The notes beneath the pieces are model-generated. The model saw only the letters and a list, made by a program, of their open reading frames with translations, ran no database searches and was not told the DNA's origin. Shown here piece by piece: positions 56,110-64,000 of a stretch of DNA of 64,000 nt. Position numbers and translations under genes: made by a program. Positions within the stretch are counted from its first letter, which is position 1. Every line of letters starts with the position of its first letter. Source of the DNA: Sabellastarte sp. h YS-2021 (Eukaryota > Annelida > Polychaeta > Sabellida > Sabellidae); NCBI GenBank assembly GCA_964017235.1, contig OZ024936.1:88200537-88264536 (forward strand), given 5' to 3'.

Positions 56110-57250
56110 AAAACAGATTACAAATCAAATTGCATACATATTCCATTCAGAAATAATTTGATAAATTTAACAATATCTATATAATTACATAACATATATG
56201 TATTAGCATATGCTTTTAGGTTTAACTTAACTCCATTTAAAAAGTTATACTTTGACACACTATTTTTATTATTGCTGTTGAGCCATTCTTTAAAAACACA
56301 ATACTGAACTACAGCTAGTGCCCAGTCAATATTTTTATTTTGACACCCCATGCAGTATATGAGCTTTTAGACTACATTCTATTGTAAGCATAAAATAAAT
56401 TCTCACCCACATAGTTTTCTTATATGGACACTGAAAAAGCAGATGCTCTACTGTTTCTATTTCTCCACACAGTTTGCACCTATCATCTGGTGCTTTCCCC
56501 CACTTGTACAGTTTTTTCTACAAGGTAGTATATTACTTAAAAGTTTGTAGTTATACTCACATATTGTTTGTCTGGGATACTTTTAACCTTTGAAATATAT
56601 AACGGTGAGTAATTATAGTTTTGTATGTTGAGAAGTTTATTGTAGTAGTCCCAAGATTTTGGTGGTACTAACTGTTTTTGTATTATCTTATGATAGTGAT
56701 CTTTGGTAGATATAAAATTAAGTTCAACCTTTTTAATACTTTGTATCTGACTGGTTGGATATGAAGAAAAGTTCTTCGTCAAGAGTTTTCTTATACCATA
56801 TGTAATCTGATATAATTCACTTAGATAGTTTGTCTTGTTTGACAATTTATTGAAAAGGAATGAATTACATATTTTGCCTTTAATAATCTTTAAGTTACTG
56901 TAATAATCCCACTTTCAATCCATTTTGGAAAATACAGTATCTCATTGTTTTTATTTAAGATCTGTTTATTTCCCCAAATACAAATTTCTTTTATATCAAT
57001 ATCATCAGCCTTAGCTTCATAAAAAGTTTATAAAAAGTGGGAATATGATTAAAACTCTGATACCTGCTAATTTTAGATTCAGAAAGGAGATCAATAATTT
57101 CCAGAACATGGAGTTTTTTAAAAATACAGGTTGGAATATAAGCACAAGTGTCATCCTTGTTTGCATTACATAAACGTTTACCCAGGAGGTTTTTAATGCA
57201 TGGAAATATAAAGCTAATATGTAATCTTTGTCTGTGAAAAGTTTCATGGT
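56110..57250 (-). pseudogene. LINE C-terminal remnant with Cys/His motif
   Basis: Minus-strand frames (57017-57247, 56537-56845, 56118-56351), joined by shifts, read like the end of a non-LTR retrotransposon ORF2. Key piece near 56420-56520: LYKWGKAPDDRCKLCGEIET, then VEHLLFQC, that is C..C...ET..H....C, the C-terminal zinc-knuckle-like motif of several LINE clades, followed by a basic helix (KFIKLFLNG). The RT core itself is absent. The clade cannot be set. Confidence 0.65.
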
Positions 57251-57259
57251 TGTAGCTTT

Positions 57260-57720
57260 AAGTATAAGGTCACCTTAAGGTCTCAAAATTTCCCACACAG
57301 ACCCAATTTATTGACATTTTCACGTTTAAAACCTATAACTTTCAAACTATGTCTCTAATCTAGGTGGAATATCATCTGGGAATATATTAATATGTTCTTG
57401 TTATATGTGCCAGAAATGAAGGCTTTAAATAGATATTTAACCTGTGTATGAGACCCATGAACAATCACCCGAGTGACCCTTTTTTGACATATCTTTACAT
57501 ATTTTGCCCTGTAGCTTGAAAATGGTAATTCTGAGAAGTCTCAGACTCTATAAATATAAATTTCATGAATAATCTTCATGTGTGTCCACATAAGGTCACA
57601 TTGAGGTCTCTAAAATGCCCACAGAGACCCAATATTTTGACTTTTTGCCACTTTAAAGCCCTGTAATTGTCGAGCTATGTGACTGATAGAGCTGAAATCT
57701 CATCTGGGAATATATTGTAA
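57260..57720 (+). repeat. repeat family E-like tandem units
   Basis: Two successive units (from about 57268 and about 57590; period about 325 bp) with AGGTCACCTTAAGGTCTC / AGGTCACATTGAGGTCTC, CACAGAGACCCAA and CATCTGGGAATATATT. The second unit stops in mid-repeat at about 57720. Confidence 0.7.
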
Positions 57721-60010
57721 TGGGCCAGACCTCAGATGAAGACCCTAGATCAGATAAGATAGAATTAGGACAGATTATAATTTACTTGAAATACTTAGGA
57801 CCAGGCCAATTTACCCTGTTAGACCCTACAGGTGTAACCAAAGTGCCAAACGACCAATGGAAGACAGCCCAAAATCCTTAAATCTCTTGTCACAAAAAGC
57901 CTAAGAGTATCAAAAATAAGTAATTTTGTATAATAAATGTTATTTCTTAAATTCGGACATTCTCTTTCAGGCAACTCGGCATATCCCAGTGTTAAAACGG
58001 TGTGCACAATGTACCGGTATTTAGTGCAGACCTAACTGTGCCTCAATTAGTGCCATATCCTGAGAACATGAACATATACCTCAGCATGTTTATCAGTAAT
58101 GTATACACCTAGGCTGCTTTCACAGCGCAAGCATCAATATGCCTCAATGGTATAAATTAACTTTTGTGCTTCAAACATAATCAACGGCTCACACTGGTAC
58201 CTCAGCATGATCTAGTGTTAAAATGGTGAGCACCACCATCCTGGTGCATGCAGCTAAAATGGAACTGAAATATCAGTGTAATTAGTAACAGGAAATTTAT
58301 TTAAAATGTTAAAAGTGCATAAAAGGGGTAAGAAACCACCAGCCAACTCTGTACAACTACATAGCAGTGAATTAATGACACATAAAAGCAATGCTATACA
58401 AAACAACTAAAAAAAACCAGCTATAAATTAAATAAATACAGTCAACTACAGTGCCAGGAAAACTACATGTTAAAACCACAAGTTAAACATGCAAAGAAGC
58501 CACACCCCTAAATAACATGTTCTATTGGATATACAAAAAAATGACACTCCTATTTAATTCAATAAAATTAGCCTTGACTTATGACCTGGCTGTTTACCAA
58601 CAAAGGAGCATGTCAAAACAAAAACATTAGAATTTTATTTAGAGCCTGGGGGTTTTATAATAAAATTGAAATCCCTATTTAAAAATAATAAATTAAATAC
58701 CTTTATACAATTGATCCTTCTACCGGACAAAAACTTTTTCTTCAATTGAAAAATGAGTCGGATATTTTTCTAAACTTTCCACAACAAGGGGGACATGGAG
58801 AACAGGTACCAGTGGGGAACAACTAAGGGGCAGAACCAAAACAAGGGGGACAAAAGAAGAGGGACAAGAGGAATTTTAAAAATATTAAAACACTTATCAG
58901 GTCACCATGGCTAACATTTTCATTCCAGTTGCCTATGTATTATAAATAATCATACTTTTCAGATTATATATCCTCCTGGAGAGTAATTTCCTTAGTTGAT
59001 CAATAACAATTATTTTCTCTGAATTCCTCCTTAGCAGGTTCACTTTCAGCAAGGGAACCCCCCTTCAATTGACGACAAGGTGTATTTATACACTTATTCA
59101 TAAATTACTACTCCGTGAAAAGGCTGACATGCTCAGTGGAGCATAACTATAAATCATTTCTAAAACATACATAAATGAGTCACTACACAAATAAATTGCT
59201 TTAAATCAACAATATATTCCTAAATCAGTACTTTTTAAATAAAAAATAACCCTAAAATACATAATTAAAACACCATTTACAAAGAACTATTTGCAGGTGC
59301 TCTGACCTCTAAAAATTACATATTCATAAATCCCTACACCTGACCCACTTCCTGACATGCTCAATGAGTCCAAATATAAAACATTTACAAAACTCGGGGG
59401 CCACGGTGGCAGAGTGGTAACACTCTCGCCTCCCACCTCTGCGGCCGGGGTTCGATCCCCGTCATGGCCGTAAGTGGGAAAGCTGGTAGTTGCTTGCCGT
59501 TGGTCGGCAGTTTACAGTACAGAACCCTAGCGAACTATATGTACTGGTTTCCTCTGCCCTTTCAACTACCCGTCGTGATATGACCTGTACAGTGTTGAAA
59601 GCGACGTTAAACCCCAAATAAATAAATAAATTTACAAAACTCACATGAGTAAACTCAATAATTAAATTCCCTGCCTAAAATAAATGTCCTGAATTATCAA
59701 TATCATTTCCAGCTAAAATACCCAAATATCCCAATAAAATTAATAAAAATCCTTGGAAACTATATCTTACAAGAAAATACCATAACAAGAGTGATGAATT
59801 CCCACCACACTTAATCTTCTGTCAAAATAAAATAAGGATCAATTATGTTAAAATAACGTGGTAATACAAAAAATAACTATGCCAAAACATGGATATATAA
59901 CACCAAATGACTTTAACCCCCAAATTTTGTAAGTATTACAAGTATTTAGTGTTAAATAAAGAATTTAATGGGCGATAATATAAGAAATTAGGCCCGCATA
60001 ATTCACCACA
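57721..60010. other. 2.3-kb insertion splitting a repeat unit
   Basis: The unit broken at GGAATATATT (57711-57720) continues at about 60011 (TATATGTGCC, ACCTGTGTATGAG). The inserted DNA starts TAATGGGCCAGACC and ends GGCCCGCATAATTCACCAC. A weak GGGCC-based inverted similarity exists at the two ends. No ORF with a domain. The intact SINE below lies inside it. Confidence 0.5.
59396..59629 (+). mobile_element. tRNA-derived SINE with 13-bp TSD
   Basis: tRNA-like head with A box (GTGGCAGAGTGG) and B box (GGTTCGATCCC), a body, and a 3' section ending GTTGAAAGCGACGTTAAACC and CCCAAATAAATAAATAAA. Flanked by exact duplications ATTTACAAAACTC (59383-59395 and 59630-59642). The 3' section resembles the V-SINE group widespread in molluscs (RUDI), but I cannot align it here. 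Confidence 0.88.
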
Positions 60011-60560
60011 ATATGATTATGTTGTTTTTATATGTGCCAAATATCAACACATTAAGTAGACATTTGACCTGTGTATGAGGAGAAAAGACACCCATTCAAG
60101 TGACATTTTTGACATTTTCATATATTTTTCCCTTAAGTTTAAAAATGGAAGTTCACTTTAAAGACTCTAAAATGCCCACAGAGGCCGGATTTGTGGACTT
60201 TTTCCCACTTTTAAGCCCTGTAAATGTCAAACAATATGGTTCAAAGACTTGTTGACATTTACCTTTCACAGGGTGATTTTTCTGATACAGTGTTTTACAT
60301 ATTTTGTCTTTTAAATAGAAAGGTATGTTCAAAAAAAGGAACGTAAGTTCAATGTAACTCCATCATTTGTCACAGACATTGAAATTTTTCAAAGGAAGGC
60401 CTGTTTATTAAAAATTTGAATAATAATGATGTTATGTCTGTCTTAAGCTTCAAGACATATTTTTGTATTTTTATCCCTCTGCTTGCCGAGTTTGTAACTT
60501 TTTAAAATCTAACTGGTTGCACAAAATAAAGTAGACAAAAGGGACATTGTAATTTTTTTC
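60011..60560 (+). repeat. repeat family E-like continuation
   Basis: Completes the split unit and adds a further diverged one (GACTCTAAAATGCCCACAGA, TTTTAAGCCCTGTAAATGTC). Confidence 0.6.
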
Positions 60561-62072
60561 TGGTGAGCTTTAAGTCCCATGCAAGATTAATAAAATTATG
60601 ACCTCCTTGTTGTAAATTCGGGGACATTTTTAGCCTTTAACTAGCCCAGTACTGTTCAAATTTACCTCAGTTCAGTCAACCACAGCTCCTGCAGTTATGG
60701 ACTTACTTCAGTTGATAACCACACATTTATAAATCCAAAGTTTAAGTACATTATACAACACTGTCTTTGGAGTTCCATTCCATGTCGAATTGCTATGTTT
60801 ATGGGTGGGTGAGAGTGGATTCCAGCAGTACTGATTGGTAGTTGTGGACAACCAGATCTCCACTATGTCCACTTCTGTCTGAACTTGCTTGGCTGTTTTT
60901 TATGAGAGGTCCAGGGTCACCACAACGACAGAAGCGGCACACATGATTACTCCTTTATAGTTTATTCTAGTTCAAAAAACACAAGTGACAATTACAATCC
61001 AACAATCTTGAGTCAGGAAGCCAACAAAGCTCCCCCCCTGTTCATACCATTTCATGTTCTTCTTTCTTATTCTCTCTCTTTCTTCAGCTCCAAGACTGAG
61101 GCTCTTATGCAAGCCACAGTACACTAACAAATATAACTTATCAACAATTACTGGGTTTATTTCTAAGATACTTATCTCAAAGAGACAGGGATTGGTTGTA
61201 GTTCTTATTAGAGGCGGTATGCTAAACGATTATTGATCTCTACTGCTAAGTCCAGTGAGAGCTAATTTACTGCCTACTTTGCCTGTATCTTATGGAATTC
61301 AAAGTTTATTAATAATTAAATAGTTTCATTTAAATTCTTCATCATTACCATCTGGGGCTTAAAGATGGCACATCCACGCTGCCACCAAAAGGAATTTAAT
61401 TCGCTTCATTAAAAATGCATGGTGTAAACTCTAAATGCTTAAATTATTCAATTTTCAACTTTGAAACATTGTTACATATTTATCCTTAAAGATAATAAGT
61501 TACATCACTCTATGTCAATGTTGGTAGTACTCGTCATAAAGCAATAACCGAGTAAATAAACAATATATTGTACAAGTAAATTCAAATTAACTTGAAAGAA
61601 ATATTTCATACAGCTGTACTAGTGGAAGACATTAAAAAATTAGCCTTTTTTCCAAACGTTTTCTCTATATTTGTCAACAATCTGACACCATCGTTTTCTG
61701 TTTCCTACAAATTACAAGGGTTAATAACGTATGGTTAATTTAAACTTGCTAGAAATAAACTAAAGAATCTTTGGAAGTATCAACTATTATATTTTGGAAA
61801 CAGAGTATTGTTGTTTTGACTCTCAACTGTATTCACCATTACACATTGGGGTAAGTATTTCGTTTTACTCTTGACTGAACAGGCCTTATGATTTTTCAAT
61901 AGTTTCTAACTGGTATTTGGAATCTAAATATTGAACTAGTATGTATAAGAAGGATACAAATATAGTGAAACTGTCATACCTGAAAACAACAGCCTATGAA
62001 AACATACAAGTAAGTGTGGGGTATACATGACTATTATATGACTATTATATGAACAACAAGATTACATCTATC
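60561..62072. other. no gene seen
   Basis: AT-rich DNA with a CT-rich stretch near 61050-61085. No domains, arrays or palindromes recognised. Confidence 0.45.
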
Positions 62073-62180
62073 AGAGAACCAACCAATTAAGGTAAGAGCT
62101 CTTCTCGGAGAGAACTAACCAATGAAGGTAAGAACTCTGGTATGAGAGAACCAACCAATTAACTTAAGAACTCTTTAAAT
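62073..62180 (+). repeat. three tandem 36-bp units
   Basis: GAGAACCAACCAATTAAGGT-type units start at 62073, 62109 and 62145. Confidence 0.85.
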
Positions 62181-62263
62181 AACATATTTAGGCAAATATA
62201 CTGAACTGCGGCCGAAAAAGGCAACATTTTGTTAACTGACCCTCGTATAGAGGGTGCAAATTT

Positions 62264-62489
62264 TTTTTTTTTATATATAATTTATTTTATTTGATAGATA
62301 TACACTGATGACAATTGACAAAAAACAAAATAGGACAGTTGAATAACACTAGACAGAAAAAAACACAAGTACAATAGACATTACATTTTCGACAATGATA
62401 GACTTTTAAATGGACCGGTGTGACAAGACACATGAATATAAACTAATTTTACTACTAAAGTGTGCACAAGACAGGCTACATTACACCAA
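62264..62489 (-). mobile_element. retroposed fragment with poly(A) and 15-bp TSD
   Basis: Flanked by exact duplications AGAGGGTGCAAATTT (62249-62263 and 62490-62504). On the minus strand it ends with AATAAAATAAAT followed by a poly(A)-like tail (T run at 62261-62272). This is target-primed reverse transcription of a polyadenylated RNA: either a 3' UTR-derived processed fragment or a short 5'-truncated retroelement. The source is unknown. Confidence 0.75.
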
Positions 62490-62504
62490 AGAGGGTGCAA
62501 ATTT

Positions 62505-64000
62505 AATAATTTAATTAACAAGGTACAAACTATATATCTATACATATTATATATATATTCATATGACACAAGTAATACTTAATACAAAATACACAAGCTG
62601 TCGTGCACACTAACAATACTCTGAATGTATAAATGAACATAGCATAATGTCATAAATTAATGAGACAACATTTACCTGTATACTTTCAATAAAGTAAGAC
62701 ACTGTGGTATAAATAGCAAGGGTGTATATTTCAAAGATGGCACAAGCTAGCTAAATGTATCTGCCTTTGCTAATATACCTAGCTGTACTTTATGTCATTT
62801 ATCAGTGATAATTGTGACACAAATATGGACTTGAAAGGTAGTCCTGCTGTATAAATACTGAAAGCAGAACATGCTACCATGTGTCCAATATTCAAGACAC
62901 ACATTTCACATTTTTTTAAAAAGGACAATTTTGAGCCTGTTATTCTAGAAATGTATCTAGGTTTCTGACAAAAATGAGCTCTACAGGTGTATGTGTTGAG
63001 GTAAGTAAGAATGGTACATATCTGTTCATGTAATTACATGGAATTTTATTGTATCATATCTTTTTTAGGTTCATTGTATTACTTTTTAAACAATATATGT
63101 ATGTTTTGCTTTGTCTTTTATTTATAATAGACCCATTTATATATGTATGTTTATTTATTTATTTATTCTTTATGCCACATTTGCGTTTCTGAATGATTAC
63201 ACAGCTAGGATTACATATTTCTCAAATGGATTCACTATAGCACATGTTTCCGAGAAGTTTAGTTAGTAGAATCCTCTCATATGGATATTGCCGACAGAGT
63301 CAATTTATGTACTGTTAAACTATGACAAGTTATCACTCACACATACAACAGCTCAAGGTGTTCATGCAAATATATTTTTGAAACCTGCAGGCTATCGTAC
63401 TAAGAGGTTATTCCACCAAGGCCTATAGATAACACAGTCTGAGAACAGTAATTCCTGCTTTTCAAACAATTTTGCTTGGTGTTAAAAGTTTGTGAACCAT
63501 TTTCCTTTTATCTGCGTCAGTTTAATATTAGATTTACTCACTACTCCTGCACCGACATGTCTGTTGTTAAGAGTATTATACTGTAGAAGTAATAGCCATT
63601 TGGTGTAAGAGAATTAATAATATCACTTTCATCTTGGTTCTCAGAAAGCCAGGTTTTTGTTACAGCCAACAAGACTACCTTAATATCCTACTACTTACAT
63701 AAAATCTTACATAATGATATCCACTATGTGCTTAAAATAGTGTAACTTATATAATAACACCTATGTTACTATGATGTAACCTATGTTACGATGTTACTTT
63801 TCATAGTTTTACAAAAAAACCTTACACTTTGGTGCTTCTTAAATGCTAAACAAAAGAGGCAATTCCATTGCCAATCGGACAAATAGTGACAATGTTAATT
63901 TTAAGTAAGAAGTAGTGGAGGTATTTTGTCATAGTCCAAGCTAAGCGGTGATAGTGGCCATGGAGGGGGGGGGATTGTAAAAAAACCCATTCGGGGCTTC
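62505..64000. other. AT-rich, no gene seen
   Basis: Contains (TATT)n at about 63148-63170 and a G-run near the window end (63966-63973). No supported coding or RNA gene. Confidence 0.5.

Noticed and set aside
59396-59470. A functional tRNA gene
   Set aside because: A and B boxes are present, but the unit continues into a SINE body and tail with target duplications, so it is a tRNA-derived SINE head.

Overview
Eukaryotic genomic DNA, most likely from a bivalve or another lophotrochozoan mollusc. The evidence is one spliced animal-type gene with GT-AG introns, tandem-repeat-bearing (pearl/HINE-like) mobile elements, a tRNA-derived SINE and 5S-derived SINEs, CR1/L2-like LINE remnants, a DIRS-type retroelement, and a relic resembling the molluscan N-RAG transposon. 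No bacterial operon, rRNA operon or CRISPR array is present. Species cannot be fixed from sequence alone.

The only intact host gene I can support is on the minus strand, 33675 to 11921: nine coding exons (13+82+79+111+92+91+136+152+120 = 876 nt) giving a 291-residue phytanoyl-CoA dioxygenase (PhyH) family protein. It carries the Fe(II) triad H122/D124/H213 and the 2-oxoglutarate arginine R224. Every intron is GT-AG and all phases agree. Introns 1 and 4 are about 86 % and 91 % mobile element.

Layout: 1-5200, two LINE fragments (minus) and a small mobile-type ORF relic. 5200-8200, no gene; one palindromic MITE. 8219-11135, HINE-A copy 1 with 13 x 169-bp units. 11921-33675, the PhyH gene, whose introns hold an old HINE-A, two HINE-B arrays (146-bp units), a hAT MITE, two composite HINE-CD elements (146-bp C units plus 155-bp D units), a HINE-CD 3' end, and HINE-A fused to HINE-B. 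33984-36518, a third HINE-CD interrupted by a 1.4-kb insertion. 37039-44170, a DIRS element (pol 37250-39730, gag 39770-42699) carrying a nested hAT (40220-41383) and a nested HINE-A (42726-44053). 44598-46970, a cluster of palindromic MITEs. 47620-49060, inverted C-satellite array. 50230-52980, RING-bearing RAG1-N-like transposase relic. 53815-55065, two 5S-derived SINE copies. 56110-57250, a third LINE remnant. 57260-60560, another repeat family split by a 2.3-kb insertion containing an intact SINE with 13-bp TSDs. 60560-64000, AT-rich DNA with a short retroposed insert.

The most unusual points are: (1) composite rolling-circle-like elements with two different satellites and a terminal hairpin; (2) the A-B element fusion; (3) an approximately 51-bp duplication array of the exon 8 end and its splice donor inside intron 8; (4) element 3' termini lying within 12-30 bp of two splice donors; (5) the RAG1-N-like relic.
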